NCBI RefSeq assembly: GCF_036884655.1
Contig: NC_088347.1
Span: forward strand, 15,133,501 to 15,197,500
Reading direction: 5' to 3'
From: Musa acuminata AAA Group
Lineage: Eukaryota > Streptophyta > Magnoliopsida > Zingiberales > Musaceae
DNA length: 64,000 nt
The first letter of the stretch is position 1. Each line of letters starts with the position of its first letter. The notes under the pieces were generated by a model. That model made no database searches and had not been told where the DNA came from. It was given only the letters and a program-made list of their open reading frames with translations. The translations under genes were made by a program, and so were the position numbers. This document shows positions 1 through 9,676 of this stretch, in pieces.

Positions 1-1425
1 ATCATGTATGGTAGGATAAAAAAATTGACAAATTGATACCATCATGAAATGAAACATTTATGATTTGCAATGATGTATGCAATACTTGTGCTTTCTAATT
101 ATGATGTGATATATTACATATGATGTAAATCATGATTTAAAATACTATGAGTTGTTGCTGAAATGATGTATTATAAATATTGATTTAATGTTTTGTATCA
201 TGAATACTCTAAAAATGATGAATGTTTGGTATCATGATCAAAATGTTGACAAATAGTTAAAAATTTTAGTATCATGTATGATATCCTCATAATGTTGATC
301 GATTTATTCAATATCGTGCATGAATGAATATAAGGTTTTTGAAAATGTGCATATTCTAATTTAAAAATATGATGATGCATAAATAAGATTGATACTTACC
401 TTTGTCATAATTGATGTAAAGGATCTTCCCTTCTTTTTGACAATGACAAAGGGGGAGATAGCTAGCTTGCACAAGTCAAGAAGATACAAAAACTTGATTG
501 CTAACTTGCCTATCTTAAGTAGCAAAGATTGCTAACTTGCTTATTTCAAGAAGCAAAAGTTGTCTTCTTGAACATCACTATCTTGCCTATCTCAAGAAGC
601 AAGACTTGTAACCTGCACATTACAATAGGAAGCAAGAATCGATAGCTTACACACTTCAACAAGAAAGCTATCTTGTATTTGCTTTCGAAATTTTTGCCAA
701 CTTGTATGTTGCAAAACTTGATCACTTTTTCAAACACTTTGCTAGCTTGCACTTTGTAAAGGAAGCGAAAATAGCACTTCTCAAAAGAGAAGAAATAACT
801 TACTATCTTGAACATCACAAAAATTTGCTACCTTGCATGATGTAAAATTTGCTAAGATCACTATCTCAAAAGAGTTGCTATCTCAAAAAAGGCAAATGTG
901 CTATCTTGCCTATCTCAAAATACAAAACATGCTAACTTGTTACGGAAGCAAAATTGCTAGCTCAAACATTGCAAATGAAGCAAAAATTTGCTAGCTTGAA
1001 ACTTGCATATCATGAAAATTGCTAGCTTGTAGTCTAATGAGAAGCAATTAGTTGTTATCTCAAGAAAAGCAAACATGCTAAACTTACACATCTTTAATTG
1101 CTAGATTGCATGATAGTAAAATTTGATACTATGTTTTTCATGCAATGTATGGAACTTTTTATCTCTAAACACATAAGAGTAGGAACTTCTCCTTTTTGTT
1201 GATGACATAGGGGGAGAAGTATATTGATGACTTCATGCATTGAATTGAATATTTGCATGATGGTTTAAATGTTTTTCATAACATGTGATGAATGTTATTT
1301 AGATTTGGGATAATCCAAGTATTCTATCAATGGCATATTGACAGGGGGAGTTTGGTTAAACTCCGGGGAGTTATGGTTAACTCCGTTAGTCATCAATTAG
1401 TTGTCATCATCAAAAAGGGGGAGAT
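1..1425 (+). other. E1: non-coding 3' tail of a SIRE-type element
   Basis: AT-rich sequence without a credible reading frame, lying between the unseen coding part (left of the window) and the 3' LTR at 1426. It resembles the tails at 3317-4819 and 50296-52144. From about 460 to 1110 it carries many degenerate copies of GCTAGCTTGC and CTATCTTGCC, often followed by CAAGAAG. Two polypurine-like tracts sit inside it: 446-459 (ACAAAGGGGGAGAT) and 1205-1218 (ACATAGGGGGAGAA). The likely functional polypurine tract is at 1412-1425. Short open frames here are chance. Confidence 0.8.
1412..1425 (+). promoter_or_regulatory. E1 polypurine tract (plus-strand primer)
   Basis: AAAAAGGGGGAGAT immediately precedes the TGTTGAATC start of the 3' LTR. 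This is the expected place of the purine tract that primes plus-strand DNA synthesis in LTR retrotransposons. Confidence 0.85.
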
Positions 1426-2956
1426 TGTTGAATCTCGGATTTTGATGATGAAACTAATTGATTGTGTTTATATGTTTAACTGCATTTTGAGTGATGTAGG
1501 TCTACTTGATCAGGATTAGACAGTTAACGCAGGAGGAATTGACGTTGCACCGGAGGAGATCACGTCAGGATATTGGATGGCAGAAGGCTTCGAACGTCGG
1601 GCATCGGGCCAAGGAGAGCGGGATTGCACCAAGGATATCGGGGTTGCGGAGGTCAATCGCCGATTGGGCAATAAGCCACAAGAGAGGACGATGCGCTGAA
1701 GAATCGGATGAAGCACCAACCAATGACATGCCGGGCAACATAATGTCAATTCGCGTTGTAATAATTGTCTAGATCGGAGTAGAGTTTTGGCTTGTGTGTG
1801 CATGATTAACTACGATAACGATGAAGACATAAAGCGAAACAAAGTGTCAGAGTCAAGCGCGAAGGATTCGTTGGGAGTTCGAGAGTTCGACAGAAGTCCG
1901 AAGGTTCGTTAGGAATGCTGCCGGAACTAGCCGAGAATGAGTAGGGAGCTTGCCGAAGGGTTTTTCGGAAGCTCGCCGGAAGGTTCGTTGGAAGTTCGCG
2001 GAGCTCACCGAGAAAGATCGGAGCTTGCCAAAGAAGCTCGTTGGAACTCGCCAAGATCAAATCGTGAAGTCTAGGAGCTTGCCGGGAGTCCGCAGAATGG
2101 TTTCCGAGAGTTTATCGGAAGTTCACCGGAAGCTCGTCGGAAGAAGTCTTGACTTACGAACTTTGTAATAGCTTAGAAAATATCTTTAAATTCATATTTA
2201 GCATGTTAATTAGGGTTAGGATTAGGTGTTAATCCTATAACACAAGTAGGGGCCAATTGGGCCCGAGTTCGGACTGGTTTGGGTCAAGTTTGGAGCCCAA
2301 CCAATGAGCTGAATTGGCCTAGGCGGTGGCACCGCCCAGCACCCGAGAGCTGGGCGGTGGCATCGCTAGTCCACTGTCACTGTCAGACACTGATAGGCGA
2401 TGGCACCGCCGGCCTCGGAAACCAAAGAGAATTCAAAATTTAGAGCCCAAATTTGAATCCTCTTGAGGCCTATAAATACCCCTCATTTCTCAGCAGAGAA
2501 TACAACCTTTTCAGAAGCTAGAAGTTGAGAAAAGCTTTAGGAAAAGTCTTGTTTTCAATAGCTTGAGTGTTCACCTCCTTTCTTTTCATTGAAATCTTTG
2601 TAAAAGGGTGAACCACTTGTAAGAGGTTGTAAGAGGGGTGTAAGAAGGAGGTTGATCTTTGCCTAGTAAAGGAAGATCATTAGTGGATGCCGGTGGCCTT
2701 GATGGAAGAGGAATCAGAGGAGTGGATGTAGGTCACGATTGACCGAACCACTATAAACTACCGTCTTCTCTAGTTTGCATTTTATTCTTGCCATTTACAT
2801 ACTGCAAACTACTTAGTCACTACACTTCCAAACGCTTCTAAGTTATTAAGCTTTTTAAGTTCGGTTTTTTATCGTACGAAAGATTTTTCTAAAACTGAAG
2901 TTTTAATCCGCTGCACTAATTCACCCCCCCCACTTAGTGCCGCTCCGATCCTGACA
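1426..2956 (+). mobile_element. E1 3' LTR (SIRE-type Ty1/copia)
   Basis: Starts TGTTGAATCTCGG after the polypurine tract and ends CCTGACA after a C-rich tract and CTTAGTGCCGCTCC. A TATA box lies at 2471-2478 inside GGCCTATAAATACCCC. Upstream of it, at about 2325-2415, are palindromic GGCGGTGGCACCGCC-type motifs. Same subfamily as the solo LTR at 27848-29441. The base after the LTR is inside the gag of E2, so E1 is an insertion into E2. The left target-site duplication would be outside the window; the right copy should begin AATTA at 2957. Confidence 0.9.
2471..2478 (+). promoter_or_regulatory. TATA box of E1 LTR
   Basis: TATAAATA in the context GGCCTATAAATACCCC. The same box recurs at the equivalent place in nearly every LTR of the window, so it is the likely core promoter. 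Confidence 0.75.
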
Positions 2957-3316
2957 AATTAGAGTTGGGATCCGAAAGTAACCGCAATACAAGAGGCTAA
3001 AAACCTAAACAACCTACCACTTGAAGAACTAATTAGGTCTTTGATGACCTATGAAATGACTAATGTGGCACTTGACGAAAATGAGAACCACCTTCCAAAG
3101 AACAGGAAGGATTTCGAAGTTAGAATAATTGAAGACCACTCGAGCATAAGCTCAAGTGATAATAAACTTGAACTACTTATGAAATTTAAAAAGTTAATGA
3201 AACAAAAATTAAATAACAAAAAGAATGTAACTACTTACTATGAACGCAAGAAGAAGGAAGCAATCTTGGATGAATCAAGCTCATCCGAAGACGAGGAAAA
3301 AATCAACAAAGGCTAG
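2957..3316 (+). pseudogene. gag: E2 gag C-terminal fragment, zinc-knuckle-less
   Basis: The frame from 2957 reads SWDPKVTAIQEAKNL, EELIRSLMTYEMT, then ENHLPKNRKD, which is the middle and end of a SIRE-type gag capsid protein. The N-terminal half is missing because E1 is inserted at 2956/2957. After the DHSSISSSD stretch comes a lysine-rich segment (KFKKLMKQKL) and an acidic serine run (DESSSSEDEEK). The CX2CX4HX4C knuckle found between these two regions in E3 and E10 is absent. A TAG ends the frame at 3314-3316, yet similarity continues (ANYALMTFD) until about 3370. No pol follows. Closest relatives here are the gags of E9 and E5. Confidence 0.85.
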
Positions 3317-4819
3317 GTGGCAAACTATGCCTTAATGACTTTCGATAATAAGGTAATTAAAATACCCTTAATTTATTTTAAAATTACATAATAATTTTTC
3401 ATGAGTTATTTTTTTATTTAGTTTAATTATTTCTTAAAAATTATATGTTTAATAATATAATGAAAATACAAAAAATTATGGGATCATGCTTACCTTTCTA
3501 GTGATTTTAAAAATAATCATGTTTTATGTTAAACAAACAAAATAATTTTGATTAAAAAATACCTTATCATGATGAATGTTTTGAAAATAAATGTTTGTAT
3601 CATACTTGATGATTTTTATGCATGAGGACTTGAAGTAATGATTTAAAATCATATGTTTTGGAATTATGTGTTACTTTTTTTGATCTTGATGATTTTTTAT
3701 CTTTCCGTTTTAAACGTTGATGCATGGTTTTGACATAAGAACAAATACTTATGCCTTGAAATAATTGAAATATTTTATACTATTTTGTTCTTCCCTTATT
3801 CTTTCTTGTTTACAATGATAAAAGAGGGAAAAGTTATGATCATGTATGGTGGGATGCAATTTGACAAATTAATACCATCATGATTTGAAATACTATGATT
3901 TGTTGCTAATATTGATGTAATTATGAATAATGATTTGGGATCATGTAATAATGATTTTATATTTTAAAAATATACATGATGATTTGGTATTATGCTTGCA
4001 ATACTTATGCTTTTTAATTATGATGATGAATGTGATGTATTGCATATGATGTGAATCATGATTACTTTGATTTGAATTCAAGATTTATCTCAATTATGGT
4101 ATTTTGAAATAAGAATAATTACTTACCTTTGTTATGATTTAGAAATTGACGTAAAGAGAAAAAGAATTATAATTTTGTATTCTTCCCTTCATTTTAACAA
4201 TGACAAAGGGGGAGATAGCTAGCTTGCACAAGTCAAGAAGATGCAAAAACTTGCTTTCTTGCACATCTAAAGAGAAGCAAAAATTACAAACATACGTATC
4301 ACAAAAAGAGGCAAAACTTATTATTTTGCTCATCTCAAAATAAAGGAGTGCTATCTTGCCTATCTCAAGAAACAAAACATGCTAACTTGCATATCTAGCA
4401 AAATTTATAAACTTACATATTTCAAGAAGCAAGAGTTGCATTCTTGAATATCTCAAATTTGCTAGCTTGTATATTGTAGAACCTACTATATATTGATAGC
4501 TTGCATATTCTAATATAATGTAGCACTTGCTAAATTTGCTAGCTTGCATAATGATAAAACTGAAAATTATATTTATTATGCAACAATTTGAACTTACATC
4601 TCAAACACTTGAAAGTTCAACTTCTCCTTTTTGTTGATGACAAAGGGGGACAAGTATGATCATGTTATGCATGATGAGGTATTACAAATATTCATGATGA
4701 ATATTTGCAATGACTTGAATTCAGCTTGAATTTAAGGTTCTATCAAATATGCATATTGATAGGGGGAGTTAAGGTTAACTCCGTCATCAATTGTTTGTCA
4801 TCATAAAAAAGGGAGAGAT
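3317..4819 (+). other. E2 non-coding tail (no pol)
   Basis: Directly follows gag; no protease, integrase or RT is present. The first bases align with the start of the E9 tail (about 50230 onward), so the lack of pol is shared, not a local accident. GCTAGCTTGC-type repeats run from about 4215 to 4560. Polypurine-like tracts occur at 4203-4216 and 4650-4662, and a degraded one directly before the LTR. Confidence 0.75.
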
Positions 4820-6341
4820 TATTGAATCTCGTATTTTGATGATGAAACTAATTGATAAGTATTTATGATTTGATCTACGTTTTTAGTAACGCAGGATGCT
4901 TCGATCAAGATAAGACAATTAAAATAGAAAAAATCATGTTGGGCCGGAGGAAAACATGTCAGAAGATTGGACATTAAGCCGGAGGATCGGTCGACATATC
5001 GACAAAAGGCTTCGGGCCATGGATTCGGCCATCGGAACAAGAAGAGCAGATATTGCACCAAGGATATCAGAGTTGCGGAATCAACTGGCCGATTGGGCAA
5101 TAGGCTGCAAGAGAGGACGATACACCAAAGAATCGAAGGAAGCGTCGAGGGACTAATGACATGCCGGACAACATGATTCATGCTTAGTATTAATTATCTA
5201 GATCGAAGTGTATTTTTACATATGCAGGATTAACTACAATAGCAAGACATAAAGCAAAATGAAGTTCCAAAGTCAAGGACGCGATTTTGTTGGGAATTCG
5301 AGAGTTCGTCGGAAGTCCGGACGTTCGTCGGATGTTCTGTCGGAACCAACTGAGAAGTCTCGGAGCTTGCCAGAGAAGCTCATCGGAACTCACCAAGAAG
5401 ATCGTTGTAAAGTCCAGGAGCTTGCCAGGAGTCCACTGTAACATTGTCGAGAGATCGCCGGAAGCTCGCTAGAAGAAACTAGACTTACAAACTTGTTTAG
5501 CTTAGGAAATGTCTTAGATTTCATAGTTAGCACGTAATTGGGATTGAATTTGGGCCAACCTCATTATGGGCTAGTTGGGCACATGTAAGGACTGTGTTGA
5601 GCCCAATGAAAGCCCCAAACAGTGACCCAAGCGATGGCACCATCATGGCACAGTCTTCAAGACTGTGTCAAGCAGTGGTACCACCCCTGCTTGGGTGCCA
5701 GGCAGTGGTACCGCCCAACGCAGTGTCAATGTTAAACTGACACTGGCATTGGTACCGCCAAGCACAGGTGGTGGTACTGCCCAGACCTAGGAAACCTCGG
5801 ATGAGATATTTTTAGGCTCCAAGTTTGAATCAACTTGAGGCCTATAAATACCCCTCTCATCCCTGGTTAACAAACACAAGCATAGAGAATTTAAAAAGAG
5901 AAAAACGTTGTTGTAATCTCTTGTGAGTGTTAGAATAGTTTGAGAGAGGAGTGAGTGCTTGTAAGGGTTGTTTCCTAAAGCCGGTAAAAGGAGAAGAGGG
6001 GTATAAGAAGGAGGTTGATCTTCGCCTATTAAAGGAAGATCGATAGTGGATGCCGGTGGCCTCGACAGAAGAGGAATTGGCGAAGTGGATGTAGGTCATG
6101 ACGATCGAACCACTCTAAAATCTGGTTTGCATTTTACTTTGAGCAATTTATCTTTACTGCAAACCACTTTACCTCCTTACTTGCTTAACATTCAATACAC
6201 TTTTACTTTTCTTTCAATGTTAAGCATTTTCGAAATCGGTTTTATTGTACTGAAATATTTTTCAGAACCAATTTGAAGACATATTTTACTGTTGCACTAA
6301 TTCACTCCCCCCCCCTCTTAGTGCCGACTCTGTTCCTAACA
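4820..6341 (+). mobile_element. E2 3' LTR
   Basis: Begins TATTGAATCTCG (one change from the usual start) and ends GTTCCTAACA at 6341. TATA box at 5843-5850. GGTGGTACC-type palindromic motifs run from about 5630 to 5790. Its 3' end abuts, with one base between, the 3' end of an LTR in the opposite orientation (S1). Confidence 0.88.
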
Positions 6342-6342
6342 C

Positions 6343-7439
6343 TGTTAGGAACGAGTCGACACTAAGAGAGAGGGGGGGTGGGGGGGGTGAATTAGTGAAG
6401 CGGTAAAATCATGTTGGTTTCATAAAATGTTTCGTACAATAAAAATCGAACTCGAAAGATAACTTGAAATTCAATACTTATTTATAAGCGTAGGTGTAGT
6501 AAACGTATAATAAGGAGGAAAGGCAGTTTGCTATAAAAGTAAATTGCAAGAAGGAAAATGCAAACTATATTTTATAGTGGTTCGGTCGTCGTGACCTACA
6601 TCCACTCCGTCGATTCCTCTTCCATCAAGGCTACCGGCATCCACTATCGGTCTTTCTTAAATAGGCAAAGACCAACCACCTTTTACAACTTGATTCTCTT
6701 TTTACCGGGTTTAGGAGATAACCCTTACACCCCCACTTACTCCTCTCTCAAACTATTTTAATACTTAAAACTTTGAGAGGAGTTTCACACATAATTACAA
6801 CAGAGTTTTCTTTCTATTTTGCTCTCAATTGTATGTCTTAACTAGGGATGAGAGGGGTATTTATAGGCCTCAAGTTGATTCAAACTTGGAGCCTAAAACT
6901 CCATCTCGGGTTTCTTGGGTACGGGCGATATCATTGCTTGTGCTGGGTGGTACCACCGCTAGTGTCAGTCTGACACTGGGTGGTACCACCACCTGACAAG
7001 GGCGGTGCCACCACCTGGCACCCTGCCACTGGGCGGTACCATCGCCTGCAGTCTCTCGAAGACTGTGTCTGGGCGGTACCACTGCCTAACATAGTCTCGG
7101 AGATTGTGCCACGACGTTGTCACCTCTTGAGTCACTATTTGGGCCTTTTCATTGGGCCCAACATAATTGATACATGGGCCCAACTGGCCCCTAATTGGGT
7201 TGGTCCAATTTCAATCCCAATTATGTGCTAACTATGAATTCTAAGACATTTACTAAGCTAAACAAGTCCGTAAGTCTTGTTTCTTCCGACGAGCTTCCGG
7301 CAATCTTCCGATGATCTCTTGGCAATGTTCCAGCGGACTCCCAGTAAGCTCTTGGACTTCACGACGATCTTCTTGGTAAGTTCTGATGAGCTTCGTTAGC
7401 AAGCTCTTGGATTTCTAAGTCAATTCCGGTAGAACTTTC
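6343..7439 (-). mobile_element. S1: minus-strand LTR, part split off by E3
   Basis: Reverse complement of a SIRE-type LTR, starting TGTTAGGAACGAGTCG at the E2 junction. The reverse TATA box TATTTATA is at 6858-6865. The sequence stops at GGTAGAACTTTC (7439) where E3 is inserted and resumes after 17306 with CGATGAATGTCTG, matching the uninterrupted equivalent near 25470-25500. No internal region is seen on either side, so it is a solo LTR or a truncated element. Confidence 0.88.
7435..7439. repeat. Target-site duplication of E3, left copy (CTTTC)
   Basis: CTTTC stands directly before the E3 5' LTR and again directly after the 3' LTR at 17302-17306. Five bases is the usual duplication for Ty1/copia integration. 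Confidence 0.95.
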
Positions 7440-7966
7440 TGTTGAATCTCGGGTTTTGATGATGAAGTCAATTGTCATTTGTTATCTAATCTATGTGTTG
7501 AGATAAGTGTGCAGGATTAACTACGATAAAGAGTAAGACAAGCAGCAGGTGTTGCCCCGGAGTCAAGATCAGGATCACGTTGGGAGTTCGAGAGTTCGAC
7601 GGAAGTTCGGACGGTTGTCGGAGGTTCAGCGTGAACAGATCCGAGAAGTCCAGAAGCTTGCCAAGCGAAGCTCGTCGGAACTCGCCAAGTGGATCGTCGC
7701 AAGTCCAGGAGTATGCCGGATGTCCGCAGAAGGATCACCGAGGGTTATCGGTTGATCGACGGAAGTTGGCCGGAAACTCGCCGGAAGAAGCGATTGACGC
7801 ATTGGAGCAAAGCTGCAGAAGTTGTCTTAGAGTTAATCGTAGTTAGCACGATGATTAAGCATGAAAATGGGAGGTGATCCCATTAGCTTAATCTTGGGGC
7901 AATTGGGCCCCTGAAAAGATTCAAAGTGGGCCGAATGGAGTGAACCATTCGGACCCAGATTGCACC

Positions 7967-8157
7967 AGGAGGTGCAACCGCCCCAGCCAGGAGGTGCAAC
8001 TGCCTGGGCTGTGGGGTTGAGAGGTGCAACCGCCCCAGCCAGGAGGTGCAACCGCCTGGGCTGTGGGGTTGGGAGGTGCAACCGCCCCAGCCAGGAGGTG
8101 CAACCGCCTGGGCTGTGGGGTTGGGAGGTGCAACCGCCCCAGCCAAGAGGTTGCACC
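7967..8157 (+). repeat. Minisatellite 1 in E3 LTR (GGAGGTGCAACCGCC type)
   Basis: Alternating blocks of AGGAGGTGCAACCGCC and TGGGCTGTGGGGTTG, four to five rounds, upstream of the TATA box. The core GGTGCAACC is the local form of the GGTGGCACC/GGTGGTACC palindromes found at the same place in other LTR subfamilies. An equal block is at about 15642-15832 and an inverted one in S3 at about 36315-36505. Confidence 0.85.
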
Positions 8158-8505
8158 GCCAGAGCTCAAGTTTCGAGCTCTGCCAGGCGATGCAACCACC
8201 GAGCTCAGTCTTCGAGCTCTGGCAGAGAGGTGCATCAGCCTGAGCTAAGTCTCGAGCTCTGCCAGGTGATGCATTCACCAAGCTCAGTCTTTGAGCTCTG
8301 GCAGAGAGGTGCATCAGCCTGAGCTCAGTTTGGAGCTCTCCCAGGTGATGCAACCACCGAGCTCAGATTTCGAGCTCTGCCAGGTGATGCAACCACCAAG
8401 CTCAGTCTTCGAGCTCTGCCAGGTGATGCAACCATCGAGCTCAGTCTTCGAGCTCTGGCAGAGAAGAGCAATCGGCTGAGCTCAGTCTTCGAGCTCTGCC
8501 AGGCG
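8158..8505 (+). repeat. Minisatellite 2 in E3 LTR (GAGCTC hairpin units)
   Basis: About nine units of roughly 40 bp built on GAGCTCAGTCTTCGAGCTC followed by TGCCAGGTGATGCAACCACC or a variant. Each GAGCTC...GAGCTC unit can fold on itself. Lies between minisatellite 1 and the TATA box, in the presumed U3 enhancer region. Repeated in the 3' LTR at 15833-16180. Confidence 0.85.
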
Positions 8506-8607
8506 GTGCCACCTCTCCAGTTGAGAGGTGCAACCGCCTGATCCCAGAATTCTGGGATTTGATCGATTTGATCGTTTTGAGCTCGAATTTTGAATTGGGT
8601 TGGGGCC

Positions 8608-8615
8608 TATAAATA
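8608..8615 (+). promoter_or_regulatory. TATA box of E3 5' LTR
   Basis: TATAAATA within GGGGCCTATAAATACCCC, placed after the U3 repeats. The 3' LTR copy is at 16283-16290. Likely core promoter of the genomic RNA. Confidence 0.78.
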
Positions 8616-9332
8616 CCCCACCCATTCAGCACTGAAAAGATACAGACCCATACCGAAATCTTGATCTTTTCTGTGATTCTAAGAGCTCAAAAGTGTTGTA
8701 AAGCCTTTAAGTCTCCTCCTTCTGTTCTTCAAGTTTTCAATTGTAAAGTGAGGAGAGAAAGGTCTGTAAAGGTTGTCTCCTAAGCCTGTCAAAAGGAGAG
8801 AAATTGTAAGAGGGAAGTTTGGCCTTCGCCCATTGAAGGAAGGCACCTAGTTGACGTCGGCAACCTCATCGGTGGAGGAAGCCAAAAGTGGAGTAGGTCA
8901 AGGCTGACCGAACCACTCTAAATCTCTGGTTTGCATTTATTTTCGAGCACTTTATCATTACTGCAAACCTCCCTCATCACTACTGCTCTCTGCGCTTTCA
9001 CGAACAAATTCTAAGTGCTGTTCTTCCAAATCTGCACTCAGACGTAAACTCGTATTTTCATACAGTACAGTTTACGTTTACGTTTGATTCTGCAGAACTG
9101 TTTTTCGTGCTTTTACGAACGAGCCTTTTTTGCAGTTTACGCTTACATTTTAATCCTATTAATAACTGCAATCTGTCCTCTGTGATTTTACGAACGAGTT
9201 TCAACATTTAGACGCAAAACTGCATTCAGACGTAAATCGGCTTTCCTCGCTCAATCGTCAGATTTCAGTTCACGTTTACATCTTGATTTCAACTGCATAC
9301 TGCCTTCTGCGAGTATACAAACGAGTTTCAAA

Positions 9333-9509
9333 GTTTAGACGTAAATCTACGTTTAGACGTAAATCTGCGTTTAGACGTAAATCTGCATTTAGACGTAAAT
9401 CTGAGTTTAGACGTAAAACTGCGCTTAGACGCAAAACTGCGCTTAGACGCAAAACTGCGCTTAAACGCAATCTGCGCTTAGACGCAAACTGCACCTAGAT
9501 ACAAACTGC
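9333..9509 (+). repeat. 18-bp minisatellite in E3 LTR, ten units
   Basis: Ten units of GTTTAGACGTAAATCTGC and variants (last three of 17 bp), downstream of the promoter. The 3' LTR has the matching array at 17008-17184. S3 has sixteen units at 34852-35135. Because 18 is a multiple of three, both strands stay open and give basic or Leu-Arg-rich phantom peptides. Confidence 0.9.
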
Positions 9510-9628
9510 GAATTTGCTTTTGCATCATAATAGTTTTTGAACGAACGCAGCTTTTGGTTTTTAAATTAATATAAGATTTCCGCTGCACTAATTCACCCCC
9601 CCCTCTTAGTGCTCTCGATCCTAACAAT

Positions 9629-9640
9629 TGGTATCAGAGC
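9629..9640 (+). promoter_or_regulatory. E3 primer-binding site
   Basis: TGGTATCAGAGC two bases after the 5' LTR end. This is complementary to the 3' end of plant initiator methionine tRNA and primes minus-strand synthesis; the motif is common to plant copia elements. Confidence 0.93.
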
Positions 9641-9676
9641 AAGGTTAACTCTCTAAAGGATTAAAACCCAAGAGAG

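Larger units (their letters stand above)
7440..9626 (+). mobile_element. E3 5' LTR
   Basis: Begins TGTTGAATCTCGGG and ends CGATCCTAACA. Order inside: AT-rich start, 5' GC-rich block, two minisatellite blocks (7967-8157 and 8158-8505), TATA box at 8608-8615, downstream transcribed part, an 18-bp minisatellite at 9333-9509 and a C-rich tract near the 3' end. Short ORFs on both strands inside the repeats are by-products of repeat periodicity. Confidence 0.96.

Noticed and set aside
198..818. Short minus-strand ORFs in the E1 tail
   Set aside because: Antisense to the degenerate repeat of the tail; Phe/Lys-rich chance frames.
7883..8353. Open frames of 60-156 codons on both strands in LTRs (also 15558-16028, 36147-36642)
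   Set aside because: They follow the minisatellite period, occur in several frames at once, start and stop at repeat edges and match no protein motif.
7967..8505. Regular repeats as a CRISPR array
   Set aside because: No unique spacers; units are direct tandem copies inside a plant LTR.
9629..9640. TGGTATCAGAGC as part of a tRNA gene
   Set aside because: It stands next to LTR ends and lacks a cloverleaf; it is the primer-binding site.
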